From: Chloroflexota bacterium
GTDB lineage: Bacteria; Chloroflexota; UBA11872
Direction of reading: 5' to 3'
NCBI GenBank assembly: GCA_028874175.1
Contig: JAPPLN010000095.1
Span: 1-64,000 of the forward strand
DNA length: 64,000 bases
Below the pieces are notes generated by a model. It saw nothing but the letters and a program-made list of their open reading frames with translations. It did no database searches and was not told the DNA's origin. The position numbers were made by a program, and so were the translations under genes. This document shows, one piece after another, positions 20,701 to 29,648 of the stretch (position 1 is the stretch's first letter; each line of letters begins with the position of its first letter).

Positions 20701-23340
20701 CTCCGCCAGGGACAGATGGGTCAGCCCTGCCAAGCCGCCAAGGGCCATTGGAATCTCACCCGTCAATTCGTTCTCCGAAAGGTCGAGGTAGGTCAAGGCG
20801 GGCAACTCGCCCAGGGCTGCAGGAATCTCGCCGCGCAACCGGTTGCCCCGCAGATCCAGCGATTCCAGGTTGACAAGCGCGCCCAACTCCGTGGGGATCG
20901 CGCCGGTCAACTGGTTCACCGACAGATCCAGCTGCGTCAGGTTGGCCAGGCTGCCCAATGCGGAGGGGACGGCACCCGTCAGTTCGTTGGCCGAGAGATA
21001 CAAGCTCCGAAGCTCGGTCAACTCGACAAGTTCGGCAGGAATGCTCCCGGTTAGCCGGTTAGCTCCCAGGTGCAGCGTTTGCAGGCTTGCCAGGCCTCGC
21101 ACGGCCTCCGGGATCCCGCCCGTCAGTTCATTGCTGCTGAGAGACAACGACACCAGGCTAGAGAGCCGACCCAACTCCGCAGGAAAGCTTCCCGTGAGCT
21201 GGTTCGCCGAGAGGTTCAGGTGCGTGAGATTGGTCAACTCGCTGAACGTCGGTGGGATCGGGCCCGTCACCTGGTTGCTGTGGAGGTCCAGATACGTCAG
21301 CTCGCTCAGCCCGCCCAAGGCTGACTGAAGTCCGCCCGTGAAGCGGTTGTCCGCAAGAGCCACCCAATGCAATTGCCCCAACTCGCCCAGCCACGCCGGG
21401 ATCTCGCCGTCCAATCGGTTGTGGCTGAGATTGAGCGCGCCCAGGTTGGCGAGTGCGCGCAACTCTGCCGGGATCTCTCCCGTCAATTCGTTCTCCGCCA
21501 GGTACAGATGAGTCAGCCCCGATAACCCGCCCAGAGCTGTTGGAATCTCACCTGTGAAATCGTTCTCCGAAAGGTCCAGGTAGGTCAATGCGGTCAACTC
21601 GCCCAGGGTTGCCGGAATCGCGCCGGTCAGCCAGTTGCCCCGCAGGTCCAGCGATTCCAGGTTGACAAGCGCGCCCAACTCCGCCGGGATCGCGCCGGTC
21701 AAGTCGTTCTGCGCGACGCTCAACCACTCCAGCCCCGCAAGCTCGCCAAGCTCTGCCGGAATCTCGCCGGTCAGCTGGTTCACGCCCAAGTCAAGTGTCT
21801 TCAGCCTCGATAGCGCACCGAATTCCGGTGGGATGACTCCTACAAAGTGGTTGTCCGCAACGGCCAGATCTTCCAGAGCGGACAGCGTGCCCAGCTTGGC
21901 CGGGAGACGTCCGGTCAACTCGTTGCCCGAGAGATACAAGCTCCGAAGCTCAGTCAACTCGACAAGTTCGGCGGGAATGCTCCCGGTCAGCTGGTTAGCT
22001 CCCAGGTACAGCGTCTGAAGGCTTGTCAGTCCCCGCAGTTCGGCCGGAATCCCGCTGGTCAGTTCGTTGTTGTAGAGGGACAACCACTCCAGGCTCGAGA
22101 GCTGGCCCAATTCTGGCGGGATCGCGCCGGTCAGCTGGTTCACCGACAGATCCAGCCGCGTCAAGTTGGTCAGGTCGCCGAAGGTCGGAGGGATCGGGCC
22201 AGTCAGCCGGTTGGACGCCAGGAGCAAGTAGTCCAGTTGGGCGAGCGCACCCAACTCAGCCGGTATTTCACCCGTCAAGTGGTTGCCGCTCAGAGATAGG
22301 ACTCGAAGATTGCTCAGCGTGCCCAGCCACGGCGGAACTTGGCCGGTCAGCCTGTTCCCCGCGAGGCCCAGGGTTTCCAAACGCGTGAGTCGGATCAGAT
22401 CCGCGGGGATGTCACCCGTCAATTGGTTGAGATCAATGTGAAGGACTCGAAGATTGGGCAAGTCACCCAGCCAGGGCGGGATCTCGCCCGTTAGTTCGTT
22501 CCACGCAAGGTCCAGAGCTTCCAGACTGGCGAGGTGGCCCAACTCCGATGGGATGTCACCGGTCAACTGATTTCCCCCGAGGGACAACACTCGCAAGCCG
22601 GTGAGATCGCCCAACTCAACTGGAATCTCGCCCGTCAGCTGGTTCTGCCACAGCTCGATCTCTCTCAGGAAGGGGAGGGCACCCAGGGCCGGTGGAATGC
22701 CACCGGTCAGCTGGTTGTCGCCGAGCAACAACTCTTCCAGATACTCGAGGTCAGCCACCTCCGATGGAATAGCACCGCTCAACTCGTTGGCTTCCAGATC
22801 CAGCGTTTGCATCATTGTGAGCGCGCCTAGGTCCGGCGGAATCGCGCCGGTCAACCGGTTGCCGCGCAGGTTCAGTTCCTGCAACGTGGCTAGCTCGCCC
22901 AATTCCGAAGGAACCGTGCCCGTCAGACCGCTTAGCGGAAGCTCAAGCGCAACTACGCGGAGTCCCCGAAGGGTTGGTGACACCGCGATGCCTCGCCAGT
23001 CGTGAATGTCGCGATCCGTACTCCAATTCAGATCAGCTTCGCCGGCGAGCGCGTCGCGGGCTGCCAGCAACGCGACACAGTCCTGGACGAGGCCTTGATT
23101 GGCGCTCGGATCCGGCACGACGACACCGTTGGCGCAGGGCGTCTCCGGTTCGATGGCGGACGACAGTTGCAGACGATGGGACGGCCCGGTGGCGTCCATC
23201 GAGTCAGAGAGCGGCGTGGCCTGGGCAGCGGCTGATGCCGCCTGCCGATGCTGAGGCGTCTGATCCAGCGTTGCGGCAGCCGGCTCGATATGACCGCCGG
23301 CAAAGGCCACAGTTGCGGCTAGGGCAAGAAGGATCTTCAT
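17788..23340 (-). CDS. Giant secreted LRR protein, 1850 aa, about 70 LRRs (LRR5)
   Basis: N-terminal signal (MKILLALAATVAFAGG) and N-cap CANGVVVPDPSANQGLVQDCVALLAARDALAGEADLNWSTDRDIHDWRGI, then continuous 24-aa LRRs. Confidence 0.92.
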   Translation of the reverse strand: MKILLALAATVAFAGGHIEPAAATLDQTPQHRQAASAAAQATPLSDSMDATGPSHRLQLSSAIEPETPCANGVVVPDPSANQGLVQDCVALLAARDALAGEADLNWSTDRDIHDWRGIAVSPTLRGLRVVALELPLSGLTGTVPSELGELATLQELNLRGNRLTGAIPPDLGALTMMQTLDLEANELSGAIPSEVADLEYLEELLLGDNQLTGGIPPALGALPFLREIELWQNQLTGEIPVELGDLTGLRVLSLGGNQLTGDIPSELGHLASLEALDLAWNELTGEIPPWLGDLPNLRVLHIDLNQLTGDIPADLIRLTRLETLGLAGNRLTGQVPPWLGTLSNLRVLSLSGNHLTGEIPAELGALAQLDYLLLASNRLTGPIPPTFGDLTNLTRLDLSVNQLTGAIPPELGQLSSLEWLSLYNNELTSGIPAELRGLTSLQTLYLGANQLTGSIPAELVELTELRSLYLSGNELTGRLPAKLGTLSALEDLAVADNHFVGVIPPEFGALSRLKTLDLGVNQLTGEIPAELGELAGLEWLSVAQNDLTGAIPAELGALVNLESLDLRGNWLTGAIPATLGELTALTYLDLSENDFTGEIPTALGGLSGLTHLYLAENELTGEIPAELRALANLGALNLSHNRLDGEIPAWLGELGQLHWVALADNRFTGGLQSALGGLSELTYLDLHSNQVTGPIPPTFSELTNLTHLNLSANQLTGSFPAELGRLSSLVSLSLSSNELTGGIPEAVRGLASLQTLHLGANRLTGSIPAELVELTELRSLYLSANELTGAVPSALGSLANLTQLDLSVNQLTGAIPTELGALVNLESLDLRGNRLRGEIPAALGELPALTYLDLSENELTGEIPMALGGLAGLTHLSLAENELRGEIPAELRALANLGALNLSHNRLDGEIPAWLGELGHLQWAALADNRFTGEIPAALGGLRELTYLDLNGNQLMGRIPPQLRALGNLESLNLSSNQLTGAIPAELGGLVNLQSLDLRGNRLRGEIPAALGELPALTYLDLSENELTGEIPMALGGLAGLTHLSLAENELRGEIPAELRALANLGALNLSHNRLDGEIPAWLGELEQLHWAALADNRFTGAIPAALGGLSELTYLDLNSNQLTGQIPSTFGDLTNLTRLNLSVNQLTGAIPPELGQLSNLEWLSLFNNELTGEIPTALGELPALTYLDLSENELTGEIPMALGGLAGLTHLSLAENELRGEIPAELRALANLGALNLSHNRLDGEIPAWLGELEQLHWAALADNRFTGAIPAALGGLSELTYLDLNSNQLTGRIPPHLRQLGNLETLNLSRNELSGGLPDWLGELPRLRRLTLADNVLAGNVPPTLGDLTNLTQLDLSVNRLTGAIPPTLGNLTSLMHLDLSSNELRGSIPAELGALTSLEWLSLAQNELSETIPAELGELTALAHLDLSENQLTGAIPREVGQLASLEWLSLYNNELTGGIPEELRGLTNLQTLYLDGNGLTGQIPVALGELSNLTNLDLGANRLTGAIPPELGALASLEWLSLAQNELSGTSPAELRELSNLAHLDLSSNELRGSIPAELGALTSLEWLSLAQNELSETIPAELGELTALAHLDLSENQLTGAIPREVGQLASLEWLSLYNNELTGGIPEELRGLTNLQTLYLDGNGLTGQIPVALGELSNLTNLDLGANRLTGAIPPELGQLASLEWLSLYNNELTGGIPEELRGLTNLQSLHLGGNRLTGPIPPALGELASLEWLSFEANQLTGEIPAALGSLSKLKELLLWENQLSGAIPAELGSLTALENLRLEDNQLSGQIPAELGSLTNLKWLLLANNKLTGLVPPELERLPNLEELDLSGNDLTEPVPSR
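18301..19200 (-). repeat. 504-bp tandem higher-order repeat (7 LRRs), 2 copies
   Basis: CGGGATCGCGCCGGTCAACCGGTTCGCGCCC at 18301 and 18805; identical antisense ORFs at 18379 and 18883 (offset 504). Confidence 0.9.
19440..20820 (-). repeat. 504-bp tandem higher-order repeat (7 LRRs), about 3 copies, plus diverged partial copy near 21290-21610
   Basis: GTGGCTGAGATTGAGCGCCCCCAAGTTGGCGAG at 19621, 20125 and 20629 (offset 504 each); diverged copy at 21421 (offset 792 = 11 x 72). Confidence 0.9.
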
Positions 23341-23670
23341 CGCCAGCCGGAATTGCCGGCGTGTTGACGACTCATTGCACGAGCAGAAGTGAACGAACTC
23401 GCGGCTCTCGAAGCGCTGGTACTACGCCGGGTCCAGCGCGGACTCTCGCCTCGGCCAGACGGCTCGAGGGCAGGAGGGTAACGGCTGTGTGTCTGCCGCC
23501 CAGCCAGACGGCTTGCGTCAGGACAAAAGCCAGAGTTTCGCCGCACGCGAAGCCCTACGACTGCTCTCGCCCACTCGAGGCGCCAAATGGAAGCGGCGGG
23601 CTAGAGGTGTTGAGCATCGTGAACGATACATCAGGTCAGGACAGGTGTAGCGCCAGTAGTGGCGTCGTCT

Positions 23671-25326
23671 TCACACGCTGCCGTCGATGATGATGTCGAG
23701 GAGGGTGGGGCCATCCCGGCTGAGGGCCTGGGTTAGGGCGGGGGCGATGCGGGTTGGGTCTTCGATGCGTTCGGAGGGGACGTTCATGGCCTGGGCGATG
23801 GCGGCGAGGTCGAAGGGTTGGTTGAGGTCCATGCCGAGGTATTGGCTGGGGCGGTCGGGCTCGTGGAGGACGTCGGCGAACCAGCGGCGCAGGTTGAGCT
23901 TTAGGACGCGGTAGCCAGCGTTGTTGCAGATGCAGAAGACGACCGGGATCCGGTAGGCGGCGGCGGTCCAGAGGGCCTGGACGGTGAGCATGGCGCTGCC
24001 ATCGCCGATGACTGCGACGACGCGCTGGTCGGGAGCGGCGAGGGCGACGCCGAGGGCTCCGCCCATGCCCCAGCCGATGGCGCCGCCGGCGCGTTCGGCC
24101 TGGACGCGGCGTTGATGGTCAAAGGTGACGGCGGCGTGGAGGTCCGGGCGGCAGGAGATGCTGTCGTCGACGACGATTACGTCTGCCGGTAGACCCTCGG
24201 CCAGGGCGGCCATCATGGCCGTGGAGGGCATGGGGCGGGCGTCGTCCGACTCCGGCGGCGAGGCGCGGCGGCCGGGATAACCGGCGGCCACGCTTGCGGC
24301 TCGACTACGAGCGGCGTCGGCCTGGGCTGGCGACTGGAGCTCGCTGACAGCGGCGTAGAGCTCATCCAGGCCGATACCCAGATCGGTCCAGATGCCGACG
24401 TCGGTTGGTTCGACGCGACCGATTGCGTCTTGATTTATGTCAAGGTGAACCAGACTGGCGTCGTCGGCCAGGATGCCGGTGGCGGGGGCGAAGAAGTCGT
24501 GGAAGACGCGGGCGCCGACGGCCAGCAGGACGTCGGTTTCGGCGAACGCTTCCCGATATAGCCCGACGTAGGGCGGAAGCTGGTGCATCCACTGGGGATG
24601 CGAGGTGGGGAACATCATGGCGGGGTACGAGGCCCCGTAGACGGGGGTGCCCAGGAGCTCCGCGACGCGGACCATCTGGTCGACCGCGCCGTACTGGGCG
24701 ACGCGATCGCCAACGAGCAGGGCCGGGCGTTCGGCCGAGGCCAGTAGCTCGGCGGCGGCCTGGATGGCTGACGGGTCTGGGGTCAGCACCGTGCTGAGGT
24801 CGCCGGAGGGAGCTACGGGGACATCGGTCATTTCGTCCAGGGCGTTCTGGGCGAACGAGACGAAGGTGGGGCCGGTGGGGGGCGTCTTGGCTTCGCGGAA
24901 GGCCCGGTGCATGACCGCGGGAATCTGATCGGCATTGGTGACTTCCGCGCCCCACTTGCTGAAGGGGCGGGCGAGGTCCACGAGGTCGGTGCGGCCTTCG
25001 GCCACCTTGCCAATGGAACTGTTGGCGGCCGTGACAACCATGGGCGTGCCGCCGGCGTAGGCGTTGCACATGAGGCTGAGGCCGTTGGATAGCCCGGTTT
25101 CGATGTGCAGGTTTACGAAGCCCGGGCGGCCGCTCTCGCGGGCATAGCCGTCGGCCATGCCCACGGCGACGCCTTCCTGGGCGACCAGGATGTACTCGAG
25201 ATCAGGATGGTCTTCGAGGGCGTGCATGATGGCGCCCTCGGTGGTGCCGGGGTTGCCGAAGATGTACTGGACTCCCTCGGCTTCGAGGGCTTCCATCAAG
25301 ACGTCGCGGCCGGGTCGCGTTGGCAT
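23671..25326 (-). CDS. Thiamine-pyrophosphate-dependent enzyme (benzoylformate decarboxylase / acetolactate synthase-like)
   Basis: GVQYIFGNPGTTEGAIMHALE, QEGVAVGMADGYARESGRPGFVNLH, GDGSAMLTVQALWTAA...NNAGYRVLK. Confidence 0.9.
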   Translation of the reverse strand: MPTRPGRDVLMEALEAEGVQYIFGNPGTTEGAIMHALEDHPDLEYILVAQEGVAVGMADGYARESGRPGFVNLHIETGLSNGLSLMCNAYAGGTPMVVTAANSSIGKVAEGRTDLVDLARPFSKWGAEVTNADQIPAVMHRAFREAKTPPTGPTFVSFAQNALDEMTDVPVAPSGDLSTVLTPDPSAIQAAAELLASAERPALLVGDRVAQYGAVDQMVRVAELLGTPVYGASYPAMMFPTSHPQWMHQLPPYVGLYREAFAETDVLLAVGARVFHDFFAPATGILADDASLVHLDINQDAIGRVEPTDVGIWTDLGIGLDELYAAVSELQSPAQADAARSRAASVAAGYPGRRASPPESDDARPMPSTAMMAALAEGLPADVIVVDDSISCRPDLHAAVTFDHQRRVQAERAGGAIGWGMGGALGVALAAPDQRVVAVIGDGSAMLTVQALWTAAAYRIPVVFCICNNAGYRVLKLNLRRWFADVLHEPDRPSQYLGMDLNQPFDLAAIAQAMNVPSERIEDPTRIAPALTQALSRDGPTLLDIIIDGSV

Positions 25327-25329
25327 GGC

Positions 25330-26544
25330 TCAGGCCTCCTGGATCCAGGCGTCGAGCGCCTCGGCGGCGTCGATTACGTACATCTGGCGGCTGCCTTCGT
25401 GGACGGAGTCAATGCAGACCTGCCCGCCGTCTCGACTCCAGCGCGGATGCAGGTCGCAACGAACCGGGCCAGCGTAGCGCGGTGGGGAGTGGAAGCGGCC
25501 GAGTTCCAGGGCGCGCTCGGTGTCTTCGTCGTAGACCAGCAGGCGACGCAGGCCGTTGGCATCCGGTTGGGTGTCCATGAGGACGAAGCGGCCGCCGGGA
25601 CGGTAGCTGCAATGGCCGTCGGGCGGGAGGACGGAGCGACCGACTTGGCGGGCACCTCCAGAGTCCAGGTCAAGAAGCCAAAAGCTCATTGGACCTGACG
25701 TTGATTTGGGATCGTCCGGCACGTCCGCAGGAATCGCCGAGAACAGGATTTCGCTGGGTGAGCGCCAGCACATGTGGGAGGCGCGGGTGGGCCAGATTTC
25801 GCGGACCGACCCGTCGGCGATGCGAAGCAGCATGAAGCGGGTGCGGAAGCGGGGGGCGCCGGGCGGCCACCAGCGGTGGACGAACATTGCGTGGGCATCG
25901 TCGGGGCTGAAGATGAGGTGGTTGACCCAGTTGATGGCGCCGTGCATCGACGGGTGGGGGCGCACGGAGGCGATCTCGTCGAGCGAGACCCTTAGTTCGG
26001 CGGCGCCGCTTGCCAGATCGACGAGGTAGATGCCGTCGTCTGCGGGATGGTCCACGCCTTCCCAGGGATCGGGCAGGCCGGGGTAGCCGACCTCGGGGCG
26101 GACGCGCAGGCGGGCGAAGTTGAGGCTGAGGGCACGGCGCTGGTCGTGGCTGACGGCGGCGATAGGCCGCTCCAATACCCGCGAGGTCCCGGAGTCGATA
26201 TCGGTTACCCGAGCCACGTAGCGATCTTCATCGCAATCGTTGTAGACGATCGTGGTCGGGCCGTGTTGCGGCAGCCAGTGGAGCATGGCGCCTTGCTGCC
26301 AGGACCAGGTGCGGGTGGTGGCAACCTCGCGAAACCGGCAGGCGTCCGCAAGGTCGACGGTTCCGATGGTGGCCGCATCGTCGGCCGAGGGGATATCGAC
26401 GTCGAGGTTCACGCGCTGGGTCAGCACGTAGCGGCCCGAGGCGTCCCACGAGGGCATGTCGTAGTAGCCGAAGAAGTGGCTGGCGGGGCCGGAGGTGACC
26501 CGGCGAATGGCGGCGCCACGCGCGGCCTGGGTGGTGGCAGCCAC
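25330..26544 (-). CDS. Beta-propeller (oligogalacturonate lyase/PD40-like) protein
   Basis: HFFGYYDMPSWDASGRYVL; repeated blade-like segments (SPDDAHAMFVHRW, SRDGGQVCIDSVHEG). Confidence 0.65.
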   Translation of the reverse strand: MAATTQAARGAAIRRVTSGPASHFFGYYDMPSWDASGRYVLTQRVNLDVDIPSADDAATIGTVDLADACRFREVATTRTWSWQQGAMLHWLPQHGPTTIVYNDCDEDRYVARVTDIDSGTSRVLERPIAAVSHDQRRALSLNFARLRVRPEVGYPGLPDPWEGVDHPADDGIYLVDLASGAAELRVSLDEIASVRPHPSMHGAINWVNHLIFSPDDAHAMFVHRWWPPGAPRFRTRFMLLRIADGSVREIWPTRASHMCWRSPSEILFSAIPADVPDDPKSTSGPMSFWLLDLDSGGARQVGRSVLPPDGHCSYRPGGRFVLMDTQPDANGLRRLLVYDEDTERALELGRFHSPPRYAGPVRCDLHPRWSRDGGQVCIDSVHEGSRQMYVIDAAEALDAWIQEA

Positions 26545-26597
26545 TAAGCGAGTTCCAAGTCTCGGGTGGGCGGAGTGTAGCCGGAGCCGTCGCTGCC

Positions 26598-28055
26598 CTA
26601 TTCGCCGTAGAGCGTGGTCCGCGGGAAGTAGCTGACCCAGCCGAACCAGTAGGCGAGGTGGCCGCCGAGACGGTCGAGCGTCTGGCCGTCGGGGCCGACA
26701 AGGGCGTCCTCGGTAATGCGCCAGAGGTGTCCTTGCGCATCGCGCACCTGCTCAACGCCTTCGGTGGGCTGGAAGGTATGGTCACCGCGTTGATATGCGC
26801 GGATTTCAGCGCCGGCGTCCCAGACGACCGGACCTGCTCTCCGGTCGATGCCTACGCCCTTGAGGTCGGGGCCGCCGGCGATGACGACGACGGGCGTGTC
26901 GCCGACGCTGTCGTTAACAACGCGCTCCCGGACGACGTCGGCGGTGGCGAGGGCGTGGGGCTGGCCGTCGATGTGAAGGGCGTAGATGCGGGCCTTGTCG
27001 GGCAGGCGCTGGGCGGGATCGCCGGCGGGGAACATGGTCTCGGGGCTGGCGAAGTAGCTGCCGTAGGGGTTGCCTGGGGTGTAGTCGCGCAGGTGGCCTG
27101 TTTCGAGGCTGAGCACTTGCGTGTCGGGGTGGCGCTCGCGCCAGGCCTGCCAGCGTGTGACGACGACCGGGAGGCGCTTGAGTTCGATGGTGCCGTCGGC
27201 CAGCTTGCCGAGGACGGGCTCGCCGGTGAGCTGGTTCCAGAGCGTGTAGGTGGTGCGGTCGTACATGAGCTTGTTGCTGCGCATGAGGAAGCCGGAGGAA
27301 CCGAACTCGTAGGTGGCGTCGCCGACGCGGGTGTCGAACAGCACGCCGGCACCGCAGAGGGTGCAGTAGGCAAGGGCCACGGGGACGCCGCCCACGACGT
27401 CGTTGGCCATCTCATGCCAGTCGAGGATGCGGAGCGGGTAGGCGCGGGCGTCGCCGTTGATCTCGACGCCGAAGACTAGTTCTGTGGGGGTGATGTAGTC
27501 GACGTCAGCGGCGGGCAGCATGCGGGCGTTGACCAGGGCCGGGATGCCGTCGAGCGCGACGCCGCCCCAGACGACTTCTTCCACACGGATCGTGGAGGGC
27601 GCGTCCTCGCGGAAGAAAGACGGAAACTCCTCGTCGATGCGGCTGTAGATGCGTCCCTTCCAGGTGCGGAATCCGGGCGGGGGTTCGAGTTCGGTGGTGG
27701 CGTACCAGGTCACCCAGTCGGGCCAGGGTTGTTCGGGGAGGCCGGTGAGCTGGCTCAAGGCACGAATGGCCGAGGCCCCTTCGCCGGGCAGGATGCCGAT
27801 TTCCTGGGCGCGCAGGACTTCGATCAGGACGGAGACGAAGCGCTGGTCGCCGCTGGCGCCCGCTTCCTCGATAACCGCTTCGAGCTCGTCAAGGCCGGTT
27901 GTCGATTGGAGGGCCTTGAACATGCGTGCTGCCAGGTCGTCCTCGGCGGCTTGTGCTTCCGACTGCTCCGCGGGCTCCGGTCCGCAGGCGGCGAGCACGC
28001 CGGCCATTCCTGCCAAGGCTATCGCACGGCGCCGGGACAGTCGAGGAGGCTTCAT
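26598..28055 (-). CDS. DUF3179 domain-containing Tat-type lipoprotein
   Basis: MKPPRLSRRRAIALAGMAGVLAACGPE signal; EINGDARAYPLRILDWHEMANDVVGGVPVALAYCTLCGAGVLFD motif. Confidence 0.85.
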   Translation of the reverse strand: MKPPRLSRRRAIALAGMAGVLAACGPEPAEQSEAQAAEDDLAARMFKALQSTTGLDELEAVIEEAGASGDQRFVSVLIEVLRAQEIGILPGEGASAIRALSQLTGLPEQPWPDWVTWYATTELEPPPGFRTWKGRIYSRIDEEFPSFFREDAPSTIRVEEVVWGGVALDGIPALVNARMLPAADVDYITPTELVFGVEINGDARAYPLRILDWHEMANDVVGGVPVALAYCTLCGAGVLFDTRVGDATYEFGSSGFLMRSNKLMYDRTTYTLWNQLTGEPVLGKLADGTIELKRLPVVVTRWQAWRERHPDTQVLSLETGHLRDYTPGNPYGSYFASPETMFPAGDPAQRLPDKARIYALHIDGQPHALATADVVRERVVNDSVGDTPVVVIAGGPDLKGVGIDRRAGPVVWDAGAEIRAYQRGDHTFQPTEGVEQVRDAQGHLWRITEDALVGPDGQTLDRLGGHLAYWFGWVSYFPRTTLYGE

Positions 28056-28202
28056 TCGTTCGGTCCACACCTTGGTAGCTGCCCTCAGCTTAGGGGCGGG
28101 AGTTCCGGCGTGTCGTGCGAATGGCCACACACGGTCTCCGCGGCCACGCGTGCCTTAGGCTGAGCGGTGGCTGGAACGCAGAGAGTGGATGGGGATCCGA
28201 GC

Positions 28203-28967
28203 ATGCGGCTCTCGAATCGCGTCATCGGAATCACTGGCGGCGCCTCGGGGATTGGGCGGGCCTGTGCTCTTGCGGCGGCGGCCGAAGGGGCCGACCTGGC
28301 ACTGGGGGACATCAACGCCGACGGACTGGCAGAGACGGCGTCCGCAATCGAGGCCCTGGGGCGGCGAGCGGTGACGCGAATCGTCGACGTCACAACGGAC
28401 GACGACCAGCAAGCGCTGGTCGAGCTGGCGGTCAGCGAGCTTGGCTCACTGGACGGCTGGGTGGGCAGCGCCGGTACCGGTTCAGGCCAGTTCGCGCTGG
28501 AGCAAACGCGGGCTGATTGGCGGCGCGTGATGGACGTGAACGTGGACGCGGTGTTCTTTGGCGCGCAGGCCGCGGGGCGGCACATGGTGACGACGGGCAG
28601 CGGCTCGATCGTGACGGTGGCCTCGATGTACGGGCAGCGGGCGGTGAAACAACGGGCGGCGTACTGCACGTCCAAGGCGTCGGTGGTGATGCTGACGCAG
28701 GTGCTGGCACTTGAACTGGCGGAGCACGGCGTCCGCGCGAACGCATTGGCACCGGGCTATACCGACACGCCGCTGTTTAATGCCGGCAAGGAGCGCGACA
28801 GTGTTGAAATGGACCGGCTGATTGCGCACGTGCCGTTCAAGCGCCTGGCGGTGCCGGAGGAGATTGCGTCCGCGGCGATCTTCCTGCTCTCGGACGAGGC
28901 CGGATTCGTGACCGGGCATGTCTTGACGGTGGACGGCGGCTGGGTCGCGCACGGGCCGCGGGAGTAG
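28203..28967 (+). CDS. SDR family oxidoreductase
   Basis: VIGITGGASGIGRACAL, YCTSKASVVMLTQ, NALAPGYTDTPL. Confidence 0.92.
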   Translation: MRLSNRVIGITGGASGIGRACALAAAAEGADLALGDINADGLAETASAIEALGRRAVTRIVDVTTDDDQQALVELAVSELGSLDGWVGSAGTGSGQFALEQTRADWRRVMDVNVDAVFFGAQAAGRHMVTTGSGSIVTVASMYGQRAVKQRAAYCTSKASVVMLTQVLALELAEHGVRANALAPGYTDTPLFNAGKERDSVEMDRLIAHVPFKRLAVPEEIASAAIFLLSDEAGFVTGHVLTVDGGWVAHGPRE

Positions 28968-28985
28968 CCGCCAAGCGAGCGCCGA

Positions 28986-29648
28986 ATGTCTGACGACATC
29001 TTTGACCTGGTGCAGTCGGGCGACGTTGCGGCGGTGGAGGCGCTGATCGCGAAGGACCCTGGGGCCGTTCGCGCGCGAAATGCGCAGGGACTGTCGCCGA
29101 TCCAAGTGGCCTTCTTTCGCGGACAGCACGCGGCTGTGGACGTGCTGCTGGCGGCGGGGCCGGAGCTGGACGCGTTCGAGGCGGCGATCGTGGGCGATGC
29201 AGAACAGTTGGCCGCGCGGTTGGACGACGATCCAGCACTGCTGACGGCCTACTCGCCTGACGGGTGGACGCTGCTGCACCTGGCGCCGTGGGCGGGGCAG
29301 CAGAAGACGACTCGCCTGCTGTTGACAAGGGGCGCGGACCTGATGGCGGTGAGCACCAATCCCTTGCGGAATCAGGCACTCAACGCAGCAGTGGCTGGAC
29401 CCAACGGAGAGACGCGAACCACCTGCGTTCGGCTGCTGCTGGAGGCGGGGGCGGACGCGAACAACCGACAGGTGCGCGGGAATACGCCTCTGCACACGTC
29501 GGCGCATTTGGGTGACATTGAGAGCGTCGAGGCGTTGCTTGCGCACGGCGCGGACACGGGGTTGCGGGCGGACGACGGGAAGTCGGCGGCAGACTACGCG
29601 CGCGAGGGTGGGTACGAGGGGCTAGCAAAGCGGCTGGAGGCTGGGTGA
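28986..29648 (+). CDS. Ankyrin-repeat protein
   Basis: DGWTLLHLAPWAGQQKTTRLLLTRGAD; GNTPLHTSAHLGDIESVEALLAHGADTGLRADDGKSAADYA. Confidence 0.9.
   Translation: MSDDIFDLVQSGDVAAVEALIAKDPGAVRARNAQGLSPIQVAFFRGQHAAVDVLLAAGPELDAFEAAIVGDAEQLAARLDDDPALLTAYSPDGWTLLHLAPWAGQQKTTRLLLTRGADLMAVSTNPLRNQALNAAVAGPNGETRTTCVRLLLEAGADANNRQVRGNTPLHTSAHLGDIESVEALLAHGADTGLRADDGKSAADYAREGGYEGLAKRLEAG

Noticed and set aside
17997-22388. Many plus-strand ORFs with repeated peptides opposite the LRR genes
   Set aside because: They are antisense shadows of the LRR repeats, with no independent start/regulatory signals or recognisable domains.
17788-23340. Regular 72-bp periodicity resembling a CRISPR or satellite array
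   Set aside because: The period is the 24-aa LRR codon repeat inside one open frame; there are no unique spacers between identical short repeats.
28482-29546. 354-aa minus-strand ORF
   Set aside because: Antisense to SDR and ankyrin genes, biased composition.
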